From Euzebyales bacterium (lineage in GTDB: Bacteria; Actinomycetota; Nitriliruptoria; Euzebyales; JAHELV01), in the NCBI GenBank assembly GCA_036374135.1, contig DASUUK010000015.1, forward strand, positions 51,771 to 115,770: DNA of 64,000 nt, given 5' to 3'. Of this stretch, positions 1-10,118 are shown one piece after another. Below the pieces are notes generated by a model that saw nothing but the letters and a program-made list of their open reading frames with translations, made no database searches and was not told the origin of the DNA. The position numbers and the translations under genes are program-made. The number at the start of each line of letters is the position of its first letter. Positions within the stretch are counted from its first letter, which is position 1.

Positions 1-1
1 G

Positions 2-199
2 ACCAACATCGTGTACCTGGAGGACGTGCCGGCCGCGGCCATCGTCGCCGCGCTCCGCGAGGAGGGGGTGCTGGCCGGCGCGATGGACGCCGCGACCGTC
101 AGGCTGGTCACCCACTCGGACGTGTCGGCGGCTGACTGCGACAGCGCCGCCGACGCGCTGCGTCGGGTGCTGTCGACCGCTCAGCTCACCGCGGGGTGA
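2..199 (+). CDS. Low-specificity L-threonine aldolase, C-terminal fragment (cut by window edge)
   Basis: The frame is open from base 2 and stops at 197-199, giving about 65 residues that begin TNIVYLEDVP. The pattern, with a late RLVTHSDVSAAD segment followed by a helix ending in ALRRVL, is typical of the C-terminus of PLP-dependent threonine aldolases (fold type I), which cleave L-threonine to glycine and acetaldehyde. The PLP lysine and most of the enzyme lie left of the window. The opposing methyltransferase frame runs antisense across this gene. Family assignment is from the C-terminal motif only. Confidence 0.7.
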   Translation, partial: TNIVYLEDVPAAAIVAALREEGVLAGAMDAATVRLVTHSDVSAADCDSAADALRRVLSTAQLTAG

Positions 200-934
200 G
201 CAGTACGACTCGCAGGTGTAGCGCAGGACGGGCACGGGCCCCGCGTCGTGCCCGAGTTCCCGCACGCGCGCGGCGACGTCGGCCCGCGCCGCATCGGGCA
301 GCGCCGCGATGTAGCTGGTCGACAGCACGCGGTCGACCAGTCCGTCCGGATCGGTCGGCACGTCGTGAGGGACGGTGTGCGTCGCGGCCACCTGCACCAG
401 TGGGCTCGCCTGGACGACCGCGCGCCAGCGCCCGCTGCCGTGCGACGGCGTATCGCCACGATGTGCAGCGACGATCTGCTCGATGGCCGACTGCAGCGGA
501 TCATCGGTCGCTCTGATGTTCCACACCAGGGCGACCGCTCCATCCGGCCTGAGCACGCGGACCATCTCGTGCAGCACGTCATCGGTCGCGAACCAGTGGA
601 ACGCCTGGGCGACGGTGATCGCGTCGACGGCGTCGTCGACGAACGGCAGCGCCTGCGCGGTCGCGGCGACGGGCAGCGCGTCGCCCACCGAGGCCACGAG
701 CTCGCCCAACATGGCCTCGATCGGTTCAACCGCGACGACGGTCGCGCCGGTGGATGGCAGCGCCCGCGTCAGCTTGCCGGTGCCGGCGGCGAGGTCGAGC
801 ACGGTCGTGCCGGACCGGAGGCCGAGCTGTCTGGTCAACCACTCCACGGCGGGGGCCGCGTAGCCTGGGCGGCCGCGTTCGTAGGCAGCGGTCGTACGGG
901 CGAATCCGATCGCCGCCTCCCGATGGACCGTCAT
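2..934 (-). CDS. Class I SAM-dependent methyltransferase (3' end unclear, runs off window)
   Basis: The ATG at 932-934 is preceded by GGGGAG. The protein shows the class I methyltransferase order: an ERGRPGY segment near residue 20, motif I LDLAAGTGKLTR near 46-57, VAVEPIEAML after strand 2, and FHWFATDDVLHEMVRVLRPDG near 120-140. This resembles the UbiE/Methyltransf_11 group that acts on small molecules; the substrate is unknown. Homology seems to end near base 195 (about 247 residues, a normal length). No stop follows in frame: the reading frame continues antisense through the threonine aldolase gene to the window edge. Either the C-terminus overlaps that gene or a frameshift hides the true stop. 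No start-to-stop frame is therefore complete here. Confidence 0.7.
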   Translation of the reverse strand, partial: MTVHREAAIGFARTTAAYERGRPGYAAPAVEWLTRQLGLRSGTTVLDLAAGTGKLTRALPSTGATVVAVEPIEAMLGELVASVGDALPVAATAQALPFVDDAVDAITVAQAFHWFATDDVLHEMVRVLRPDGAVALVWNIRATDDPLQSAIEQIVAAHRGDTPSHGSGRWRAVVQASPLVQVAATHTVPHDVPTDPDGLVDRVLSTSYIAALPDAARADVAARVRELGHDAGPVPVLRYTCESYCSPRGELSGRQHPTQRVGGAVAVSRRHVRVGDQPDGRGVHRAGQHPLLAERGDDGRGRHVLQVHDVG

Positions 935-1019
935 GAGCTCCCCACTGCGATCCAGGGTGCCATCCGGACCACCGTCGGGTACGGGCCCAGCTGCGGCATC
1001 AACGAGAGGACGCCGTCGC

Positions 1020-1400
1020 GTCGATCCAAGGCGTTGACCGAATGGTTCCACGCCATGTACGTCGATGCGTACGACTGGGTCATGGTGCCCAACGTCATCG
1101 GGCATGAGCCAGTGGACGGACGGAGGCGTGATGGCGACCAAGCCCTATGCCGCCTCGGCGAACTACGTCAACCGCATGACGACGTACTGCGGACAATGTC
1201 CATATGACCAAGGGGCGCGGACCGGCGACGACGCGTGTCCGTTCAACGCCCTCTCGTTCAACGCCCTCTACTGGGACTTCGTGGAGCGACATCGCGCGCG
1301 CCTGAGCGGCAATCGGCGGTTGCGGCCGCTACTTCAACGCTGGACCGCTTCGGTGCCGACGAGCGTCGGGCGATCACGGAGCGGCCCGGCGGTTCCGCAC
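1020..1400 (+). pseudogene. Remnant of an FeS cryptochrome/photolyase-related protein (C-terminal part)
   Basis: Pieces of one protein are readable in three successive frames. One frame gives ALTEWFHAMYVDAYDW to about base 1100. The next gives MSQWTDGGVMATKPYAAS and NYVNRMTTYCGQCPYD to about 1320. The third gives STLDRFGADERRAITER to about 1390. Together they match the C-terminal FAD and 4Fe-4S region of the bacterial photolyase-related family (PF04244), including the paired cysteines of YCGQC and the cysteine of DACPF. One extra base near 1101-1103 and a second shift between about 1312 and 1335 break the frame. A 15-base tandem duplication (1240-1254 and 1255-1269) adds FNALS. The N-terminal half is absent. 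Clearly non-functional. Confidence 0.8.
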
Positions 1401-1419
1401 CGATGTGCATGAAGGTCCG

Positions 1420-1775
1420 TGACTCCACAGTAGGACAGCCGGGTATCGTCGGATGCGGTGGAGCGACGTTGGTGTGAGCCGTCTGTGACATTGACCGGTC
1501 ATCCAGACAGATCTGGTTACACACAGTGAGTTTGCATTGCGCGGTCGGGATGTGCAGGTTGGACTCGAGGCGGGCACAATCGGGCAGGTTGCCAAACGAT
1601 GTTCACGTCGCGTGACTTTCTGATCTGAATGTGGAACAGTGTTGGTCCGATGGATACGTTGCGTGAGGGCATGCTCGGTGTGAGGATGATGTTCACAGAG
1701 CGTAGTGGCGGAGCGGAACGGCGGCGCGGCCGTGCGTAGCGCGTACGGGCTGACGGGCCGGCGACAGGGCGGCGC
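1420..1775. other. Intergenic stretch with small inverted repeats, no gene seen
   Basis: About 350 bases with somewhat lower GC than the surroundings and no convincing coding signal on either strand. Two short inverted repeats stand out: CCAGA/TCTGG at 1503-1507 and 1512-1516, and TCACG/CGTGA at 1603-1607 and 1611-1615 separated by TCG. Either could be a regulator site for the zinc-ribbon gene that starts at 1776, but nothing here identifies a regulator. No clear -35/-10 pair was recognised. Confidence 0.4.
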
Positions 1776-2648
1776 ATGAGTTGTCAGATCTGCGGCGCGG
1801 CGGCCGGTGCTGGACAGTTCTGTGTCGACTGCGGTCAGCCGCTCCCTGCGTTGCTGGCGTCCACCGCCACGGCGGTGTCGACGAAGGAGCGGGAGCGTCC
1901 GAGCCGCAACCCGTGGCTGGAGTTCCAGGAGATCCGGCTGCTGGCATGCCCCAGATGCGGAGCACCGAACTCGGCTGCGAGATGGCAGTGCGCGCGGTGC
2001 CAGCACACCTTCGTCCACGACGCGTCGGCCGATGAGCTGTCCGCGGAGATCACCCCGGCGCCGGATGAGGCGGCACCTGCACCGACGGAGTCGGCGCCCT
2101 GGGTGGCGTTGATCTCGGTGGTCGTCGGCATGGCCGCCGTCGCCGTCGCCGTCGCCATGATGGCCTCGCGGGGTGTCGGACCCTTCGCGTCGAGCGAGGA
2201 CGCGGCTCCCGTGGCGTTGGTCAAGCCCGCTGAGGTCGAGGTGCGTACGTCGGGGTCGGGCCCGGGCGGTGTGGGGATCCACGTGGCCGACGGCAAGCTC
2301 GAGACCGCGTGGCGGACCAGCGGCGCCGGCCCCGACGAGTGGATCGAACTGCGCCTGGGCTCCGAGACGAGGATCGACCATCTGCTCGTCTGGAACGGCG
2401 ATCAGCGGGACCCTGAGACGTTCGACAGCTTCAACCGCGTCCGCAGCGTGCTCATCACGTTCCCGGACGGCGGCAAGAGCTACACCGCCGAGTTCCCCGA
2501 CCGGTCCGGCAACTTCCGCGTCGACATGCCTGATCCACCCGTGGCCAGACGCATCGACATCAAGGTCACCGGCGTGCACGGGAGCAACGACCACGCGGCC
2601 CTGACCGAGGTCGAGGCGCTGATCGCCGGTGAGGCCCCGGACGGCTGA
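1776..2648 (+). CDS. Membrane protein with double zinc ribbon and C-terminal discoidin-like (NADase-type glycan-binding) domain
   Basis: 290 residues, ATG with AGGG seven bases upstream. Two zinc ribbons are visible: cysteines 3/6 with 16/19, and 58/61 with 72/75. A single hydrophobic segment at about 109-130 follows, then an exported region of about 150-285 with WRTSGAGPDEWIELRL and later SVLITFPDG, which looks like an F5/8 type C (discoidin-like) fold of the kind called NADase-type glycan-binding. Zinc ribbons would face the cytoplasm and the binding domain the outside. The architecture suggests a surface sensor or anchoring protein; no catalytic residues are seen. The neighbours (photolyase remnant, small unknown gene) give no functional clue. 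Confidence 0.7.
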   Translation: MSCQICGAAAGAGQFCVDCGQPLPALLASTATAVSTKERERPSRNPWLEFQEIRLLACPRCGAPNSAARWQCARCQHTFVHDASADELSAEITPAPDEAAPAPTESAPWVALISVVVGMAAVAVAVAMMASRGVGPFASSEDAAPVALVKPAEVEVRTSGSGPGGVGIHVADGKLETAWRTSGAGPDEWIELRLGSETRIDHLLVWNGDQRDPETFDSFNRVRSVLITFPDGGKSYTAEFPDRSGNFRVDMPDPPVARRIDIKVTGVHGSNDHAALTEVEALIAGEAPDG

Positions 2649-2690
2649 TCCGGCGCAACCGCGCTCCTGGCCCGGCAGGTGGCGCGAGCA

Positions 2691-2696
2691 TAGTGT
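2691..2696 (+). promoter_or_regulatory. Probable -10 box of a leaderless transcript
   Basis: TAGTGT is followed by exactly seven bases and then the ATG at 2704, with no Shine-Dalgarno sequence. The same arrangement occurs before dinB, hisI and lgt in this window. No clear -35 box is visible. Inference from spacing and composition. Confidence 0.45.
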
Positions 2697-2703
2697 TGAC
2701 GCC

Positions 2704-3039
2704 ATGTATGACGACTTTCCCGGTGCGCTCGCGGCGCTGGGCTTCGGACTCGCCGGCCGGGACCGCCGCGGCATCGCGCAGTACGCGCGCCGCCCCAACC
2801 GCTACCTGACGCAGTGGGTCCACGACGACGGCGCGCAGGCGCTGTTCACGTGGGAGTTCGAGCTGGGGGAGTACTTCTCGGCCGTCGGATGGCAGATCGG
2901 TGCCGCCGAGACCAGCATGCAGATCCTGTACCCGCAGCACGACGTGCGCGTCGCGCGGGACGGCGCCGCGGTCGCGAGCGAGCTCGAACGTCTTGAGCTG
3001 CGGCTGGCGCGTCTGGACCTGCTCGATCCGGTCGTCTGA
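2704..3039 (+). CDS. Conserved-looking hypothetical protein
   Basis: 111 residues starting MYDDFPGALAALGFGL. It looks like a small soluble protein: an N-terminal helix, a central strand-rich part with YLTQWVHDDGAQALFTWEF, and a C-terminal charged helix rich in leucine and arginine (SELERLELRLARLDLL). No signal peptide, membrane segment or catalytic motif is visible and the family is not recognised. The start is supported by a -10-like TAGTGT seven bases upstream. It ends three bases before the GTG of the binding-protein gene, so the two may be cotranscribed. Confidence 0.6.
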   Translation: MYDDFPGALAALGFGLAGRDRRGIAQYARRPNRYLTQWVHDDGAQALFTWEFELGEYFSAVGWQIGAAETSMQILYPQHDVRVARDGAAVASELERLELRLARLDLLDPVV

Positions 3040-3042
3040 CCG

Positions 3043-3999
3043 GTGAGCACCCCCGACACGGTCGCTCCGGCAGCACGTCAGCGCGTCTGGCGGGCCGTCT
3101 GCCTCGCGGTCGTCGTCACGATCGGGGTCATGGCCTCGGCCTGCACCGAGGCCGGAGCAGCGCTCTCGGTCGTCATCGGGGCGGGTGGCACGGCGGAGCA
3201 GCAGGTGCTCGCCGCGCTCGCACACGAGACCGTCCGGCGCGCCGGCGTGCCGGTCGAGCTGCGCGACGCGGGCGGTGGCACGACCGGGATGCGGCGGGCG
3301 GCGCTGGCAGGCCAGATCGATCTGTACTGGGACTACACCGGAGCGGCATGGACGCTGGGCATGCGCGAGGGCGCCCCTCCGGCCGACCCGCTCGAATCGT
3401 GGGAGCGCGTCGCGCAGGCCGATGAGGACCGGGGGCTGCGCTGGTTGGAGCCGTCGGCGGCGAACGCCACGCTCGCCCTGGTCGTGCGTCGGGCGGACCT
3501 GCCGGCCGCAGGCCAGCCGCGGGGACTCGGCTGGCTCGCCGGCGAGCTGTCGAGCGGACAGCGGCGCCTGTGCGCCGACCCCGATTTCATCGCGCGTGGC
3601 GACGGACTGGCGTCCCTCGCCGCGGAGTACGGCATCGACACCGCCGGCATGCCGCGTCGCGCGGCGGGCGAGGCGGACGCCATCGCGGCGGTCGCTGCGG
3701 GCGACTGCTTCGCCGGTCTGGCGACGGCGACTTCCGGTGCCGCTCGGGCCGCCGACCTGGTCCCTGTCGCCGACGAGCTCGGTGTGTTCCCGGCGTTCGT
3801 GATCGCCCCCGTCGTCCGCGAGGGATCGCCGGCCGACCGGCGCCTGGTCACCGCGGCACTCGAGCGGGTCTCGGCCGCGCTGGACACGCCCACGATGGCC
3901 CGGCTGAACGCACAGGTGGCGTCCGGCGACGATCCGTCGACCGTTGCGCGCGGGTTCCTCGACGCGCTGGCCGAAGCCGAGCCGACGCCCCGGGGTTGA
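3043..3999 (+). CDS. Glycine betaine/osmoprotectant-type ABC transporter substrate-binding lipoprotein
   Basis: 318 residues, GTG start. A hydrophobic segment at about 19-32 ends in the lipobox VMASAC, so the mature protein is probably lipid-anchored at the cysteine. The rest fits the OpuAC/ProX fold (PF04069): VVIGAGGTAEQQVLAALAH, then GGGTTGMRRAALAGQIDLYW, which matches the GS-x-(I/V)-RxAL-GEIDxYWEYTG pattern of this family, and a late GVFPAFVIAPVV. It would capture an osmolyte or choline-like compound outside the membrane. No permease or ATPase gene is adjacent, so it is an orphan or works with a transporter encoded elsewhere. Confidence 0.8.
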   Translation: MSTPDTVAPAARQRVWRAVCLAVVVTIGVMASACTEAGAALSVVIGAGGTAEQQVLAALAHETVRRAGVPVELRDAGGGTTGMRRAALAGQIDLYWDYTGAAWTLGMREGAPPADPLESWERVAQADEDRGLRWLEPSAANATLALVVRRADLPAAGQPRGLGWLAGELSSGQRRLCADPDFIARGDGLASLAAEYGIDTAGMPRRAAGEADAIAAVAAGDCFAGLATATSGAARAADLVPVADELGVFPAFVIAPVVREGSPADRRLVTAALERVSAALDTPTMARLNAQVASGDDPSTVARGFLDALAEAEPTPRG

Positions 4000-4023
4000 C
4001 ACCGATCGATCGCCTCGACAGGA

Positions 4024-4695
4024 GTGGACGTGCAGGTAGAACCGACCGTCGCGGCTGAGGACGTGAGCCCGGTGACCCGGCCGGCACCGACCGACCACGC
4101 GGTCGTGGACGTCATCGCCGGGCGCTGGAGCCCGCGCGCGTTCGATCCCGACCGGCCCGTGCCGCGCTCCACGCTCGTCACACTGCTGGAGGCCGCGCGT
4201 TGGGCGCCGTCGTCGGGCAACGCCCAGCCCTGGCGGTACCTGGTGTTCGACGACGCCGTTCCGGACGCGCGCGAACGGGCGCGGGACTGCCTGACGCCGG
4301 GCAACGCCTGGGCGCGGCGCGCGCCGACGCTGCTCGTCACGCTGGCCGCGCGCAACTGGCCGGGCAGCGACGAGGCGAACCGCCACGCCATCCACGACGT
4401 CGGTGCGGCCTCCTACGCGCTCGCTCTCCAGGCCGTGGCGGAGGGTCTGGCCGTCCACCAGATGGCCGGGTTCGACGCCGCCCTCGCGCGTGAGCGCTTC
4501 GCCATCCCCGACGACATGGAGCTGATGACGTTCATCGCCGTCGGGCATCCCGGGTCCACCGCGTCGCTCGACGACAAGCGCCGTCGGCGCGAGCGCGCAC
4601 CGCGCGTGCGCCGGCCGGTGCGCGGCACGGCGTTCGTCGGTGGCTGGGGCGGTCCCGGGCTCACCGCCGTTCCGCGCGATCAATCGCCGGATTGA
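4024..4695 (+). CDS. Nitroreductase family protein
   Basis: 223 residues, GTG start. The N-terminal [17 protein letters not shown] and [20 protein letters not shown] match the FMN-binding opening of the nitroreductase fold, and [20 protein letters not shown] followed by [13 protein letters not shown] matches its second half. Such enzymes are FMN-dependent homodimers using NAD(P)H to reduce nitro compounds, quinones or related substrates; the physiological substrate cannot be told. The stop overlaps a short region 70 bases before aceE. The C-terminal tail of about 35 residues is rich in arginine and glycine and is probably disordered. Confidence 0.85.
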   Translation: MDVQVEPTVAAEDVSPVTRPAPTDHAVVDVIAGRWSPRAFDPDRPVPRSTLVTLLEAARWAPSSGNAQPWRYLVFDDAVPDARERARDCLTPGNAWARRAPTLLVTLAARNWPGSDEANRHAIHDVGAASYALALQAVAEGLAVHQMAGFDAALARERFAIPDDMELMTFIAVGHPGSTASLDDKRRRRERAPRVRRPVRGTAFVGGWGGPGLTAVPRDQSPD

Positions 4696-4766
4696 TGCGT
4701 GCGCAGGGGTGCTGCGCGGTACAGATCATTAGACATGGTGCAGTCGGCGAGGCGATAGGTTGTGCG

Positions 4767-7484
<2,718 letters not shown>

Positions 7485-7491
7485 CGCCGCT

Positions 7492-8292
7492 TCAGGACGT
7501 GGTCCCGCCGGCGCGCTCCCCGCGCCGGCGGGCCATGCGCTCGGCGCGCTCGCGGGCGGCCATCTCCTCGGCCTCGACGACCGTCGGTGCCGTGCCCCCC
7601 AGGTGGGCCGGGAGCCACCACCGGTCGTCGTCGTCGGCGGGCTGGTCGGGATAGGCCGCGGCCGCCGCGTTCGCCAGGCCGGTGATGCGGCGGATCAGCT
7701 CGTCGGTGACGTCGGCCGGGTCATCATCGGCGTCGTACGGGATCGACGCGCCGCAGGCGATCACGATCGGCACGTTGCGCTGCCAGTTGGGGTCGCGTCC
7801 CTTCGTCAGGATGCGCTGGCTGCCCCACACCGCCGCCGGCACGAGCGGAGCGGCAGCGCGCATCGCGATCCTGACCGCACCGGTCTTGGGCCGCGCCGGC
7901 ACGAAGGATCGGCTGATCGTGCCCTCGGGGAACAGCCCGACGACCTGGCCGGCGCGCAAGGCGTCGACCGCCGTGTCGATGGCGGCGACTGCGCCGCCGA
8001 ACCGGTCCACTGGCAGGTGGTGCATGCCACGCATCAGGGGGCCCGCCAGCGGGTGGTCGAAGACCTCCCGCTTGGCCATGAACCGCACCAGTCGGTCACG
8101 TTCCAGGGCCGCCCGCCCGAGGAAGGCGAAGTCGAGGTAGCCGACGTGGTTGGACGCCAGCACGGCCGGCCCGGTCGCGGGCAGGTGCTCGATGCCGGAC
8201 GTGTGCACACGCCACCCCATCAGCGCGAACGCGGTGCGCGCGAACGCGACCACCGGGCGGTAGACCAGTTCCATCCTCGTGCGACCTTCCAT
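7492..8292 (-). CDS. 1-acyl-sn-glycerol-3-phosphate acyltransferase family protein
   Basis: 266 residues. The ATG at 8290-8292 has GAGGGG five bases upstream; a second ATG lies six codons in. The PlsC motifs are present: NHVGYLD (H49, D54, the HX4D catalytic pair), FPEGT at 121-125 that binds glycerol phosphate, and VPAAVWGSQ further on. It transfers an acyl chain to lysophosphatidate or a similar acceptor at the inner membrane. The C-terminal tail is rich in Arg and Glu. It converges on aceE with only seven bases between stops and is divergent from dinB with a short shared upstream region. Confidence 0.85.
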   Translation of the reverse strand: MEGRTRMELVYRPVVAFARTAFALMGWRVHTSGIEHLPATGPAVLASNHVGYLDFAFLGRAALERDRLVRFMAKREVFDHPLAGPLMRGMHHLPVDRFGGAVAAIDTAVDALRAGQVVGLFPEGTISRSFVPARPKTGAVRIAMRAAAPLVPAAVWGSQRILTKGRDPNWQRNVPIVIACGASIPYDADDDPADVTDELIRRITGLANAAAAAYPDQPADDDDRWWLPAHLGGTAPTVVEAEEMAARERAERMARRRGERAGGTTS

Positions 8293-8317
8293 CGGCCCCT
8301 CGCGGGCCGCCCCACCG

Positions 8318-8323
8318 TAGTAT
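8318..8323 (+). promoter_or_regulatory. Probable -10 box of leaderless dinB
   Basis: TAGTAT is followed by seven bases and then a GTG at 8331. This supports GTG 8331 over the ATG at 8322, which overlaps the box. No LexA-type (SOS) palindrome was recognised nearby. Confidence 0.5.
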
Positions 8324-8330
8324 GCGGTCC

Positions 8331-9554
8331 GTGGGTGACCGCCACGAACGACCGCCCGAGCCGATCCTGCACGTCGACATGGACGCGTTCTACGCGTCGG
8401 TCGAGGTGCGCGACGACCCACGGCTGCGCGGGCGACCGGTGATCGTCGGCGGCACCGGTGGGCGCGGTGTCGTCGCGAGTGCGTCATACGAGGCCCGCCG
8501 GTTCGGAGTCACGTCGGCCATGCCGGTCAGCCAGGCGCTGCGGCGCTGCCCTTCGGCGGTCGTCATCCCTCCGCGCTTCGACGCATACGGCGCGGCGTCG
8601 GACGCGCTGGCCGACATCTTCCGCTCGGTGACGCCCCTGGTCGAGCCGCTGGCGCTGGACGAGGCGTTCCTCGACGTCTCGGGCAGCGCCCGGCTGTTCG
8701 GCGCCCCGGTCGACATCGCGGCCGGCCTGCGGCGCCGCATCGCCCAGGAGCTCCACCTGCCGGCCAGCGTCGGCGTCGCGCCGAACAAGTTCCTCGCCAA
8801 GCTGTGCAGCCGCCGCGCCAAGCCCGACGGGCTGCTGCACCTCGCGCGTGGCGACGTCGACGCGTTCCTCGTCGGTCTCGACATCGCCGAGCTGCCGGGC
8901 GTGGGGGAGCAGACCGCACGACAGCTCGCAGCGGCCGGGATCCACCGTGTCAGCGACCTGCGTGCCGTGGAGGAGCACGCGATCGCCAGGCTGGTCGGGG
9001 TCGCGACGGCGCACAGGCTGCGCGAGCTCGCCCACGGTGTGGACGAACGCACCGTCATGGCGGACGTCGCCGCGAAGGGTCTCAGTGCCGAGGAGACGTT
9101 CTCGGTGGACCTCGTCGACGTCGCCGAGGTGCGGCACGCGCTCCTCGCGCTGAGCGAGCGCGTCGCCAGACGCCTGCGGGCCGCCGAGGTGCGGGCCCGC
9201 ACCGTGACGCTCAAGGTGCGCGACGCCGACTTCTCGACCCGTACGCGGTCGCGCACGTTGCCGGTCGCGACCGCCGAGGCGGTCACGCTCCACGCCACCG
9301 TCATGGAGCTGCTGCCCACCGCCTGGACGCCGCCCGCGGCGGTGCGCCTGCTCGGCGTCGGTGCCGCGCAGCTGCTCGAGGGCGACCGCGGCGTCCAGCT
9401 GGATCTGCTGGACGGTGGACGCTGGAGCGACGCGGAGCGTGTGGCCGATGCCGTCCGCGCCCAGTTCGGACCGGCGGCGCTGATCAGGGGTGCGCTGCTG
9501 GACCGGGGGAGGGCCGCGAACAGTGCGCCGTCCCGGGACGACCTACCCCACTGA
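8331..9554 (+). CDS. dinB: DNA polymerase IV (Y-family translesion polymerase)
   Basis: 407 residues from GTG 8331. It replicates past damaged bases. The palm begins HVDMDAFYASVE (metal-binding D16) and carries LDEAFLDVSGSARLFG near residue 109, where DE is the second acidic pair. The helix-hairpin-helix region ELPGVGEQTA and a little-finger domain follow. The motif VQLDLLD close to the end fits a beta-clamp binding peptide. The start is chosen because a -10 box sits seven bases upstream; ATG 8322 would add three residues. Divergent from plsC. Length and motifs are normal, so it should be active. Confidence 0.93.
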   Translation: MGDRHERPPEPILHVDMDAFYASVEVRDDPRLRGRPVIVGGTGGRGVVASASYEARRFGVTSAMPVSQALRRCPSAVVIPPRFDAYGAASDALADIFRSVTPLVEPLALDEAFLDVSGSARLFGAPVDIAAGLRRRIAQELHLPASVGVAPNKFLAKLCSRRAKPDGLLHLARGDVDAFLVGLDIAELPGVGEQTARQLAAAGIHRVSDLRAVEEHAIARLVGVATAHRLRELAHGVDERTVMADVAAKGLSAEETFSVDLVDVAEVRHALLALSERVARRLRAAEVRARTVTLKVRDADFSTRTRSRTLPVATAEAVTLHATVMELLPTAWTPPAAVRLLGVGAAQLLEGDRGVQLDLLDGGRWSDAERVADAVRAQFGPAALIRGALLDRGRAANSAPSRDDLPH

Positions 9555-9695
9555 ACGGACCATGGATGGCGTCGATTCCGACCATGCGGAGCGGCTCCAC
9601 CTGACCAACTTTTGCATCCGCGCTGCGGAATCAGGTGCATGTGGCAGCGTGGTGGGCAACAATACGTAGTGACCGATGACAGCGACGGAGACGCG

Positions 9696-10052
9696 ATGGC
9701 CCTCTCGGATCGTGAGCGGCAGATCCTCAGCGACATCGAAGCGCGGTTGCGCGAGGATGACCCGAAACTCGCGAAGGCCGTCGGTACGAAGACGGTCTCG
9801 TCGGAGGCGAGACGCAGGGTCAAGCTCGCGGCCGCCGGGTTCGTGCTCGGGTTCGTCGTGATGCTGTTCTTCGTCCAGAGCCTCTGGTTCGGAGTCGCCG
9901 GGTTCGCCATCATGCTGGCGACCGCGGTGTACGGCGGACAGACCCTGAAGCAGCTCGGGCAGCAGCAGACCAACAAGCTCGGCGGGCAGCTGCGCGAGGG
10001 GTTCGACCGCTACTTCCAGGACCGGCGGCGCCGCGACGAGCTCGACCGCTGA
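9696..10052 (+). CDS. DUF3040 family membrane protein
   Basis: 118 residues starting MALSDRERQILSDIEARL, the usual opening of DUF3040 proteins, which are widespread in actinobacteria and of unknown function. Two adjacent hydrophobic segments at about 47-85 form a membrane hairpin, and the C-terminal tail is basic and glutamine-rich. GGAG five bases upstream supports this ATG; a GTG at 9669 in frame would add nine residues. It follows dinB after 140 bases and converges with the transglutaminase operon, from which it is separated by a hairpin. Confidence 0.85.
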   Translation: MALSDRERQILSDIEARLREDDPKLAKAVGTKTVSSEARRRVKLAAAGFVLGFVVMLFFVQSLWFGVAGFAIMLATAVYGGQTLKQLGQQQTNKLGGQLREGFDRYFQDRRRRDELDR

Positions 10053-10057
10053 CCTGA

Positions 10058-10103
10058 CCGCCCGCGGCTCAGGCCGCATTTGCCGGTTCCGACTGGCGGG
10101 CGG
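10058..10103. terminator. Possible bidirectional terminator
   Basis: CCGCCCGC at 10058-10065 pairs with GCGGGCGG at 10096-10103, enclosing about 30 bases that hold smaller GC-rich repeats. It lies between the converging ends of the DUF3040 gene and the transglutaminase gene. No T-run follows, which is common in GC-rich actinobacteria. Confidence 0.4.
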
Positions 10104-10118
10104 CCCGACTGCGTCCTT

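Noticed and set aside
248..1207. 319-codon forward frame covering the methyltransferase region
   Set aside because: The reverse strand has clear methyltransferase motifs; only the last part of this frame is meaningful, as a piece of the photolyase remnant.
1374..2798. 474-codon reverse frame opposite the zinc-ribbon gene
   Set aside because: The forward frame has clear zinc ribbons and a membrane helix; the reverse one is compositional.
2566..4683. 705-codon reverse frame across several forward genes
   Set aside because: Spans the 3' ends and starts of four real genes and has no recognisable domain.
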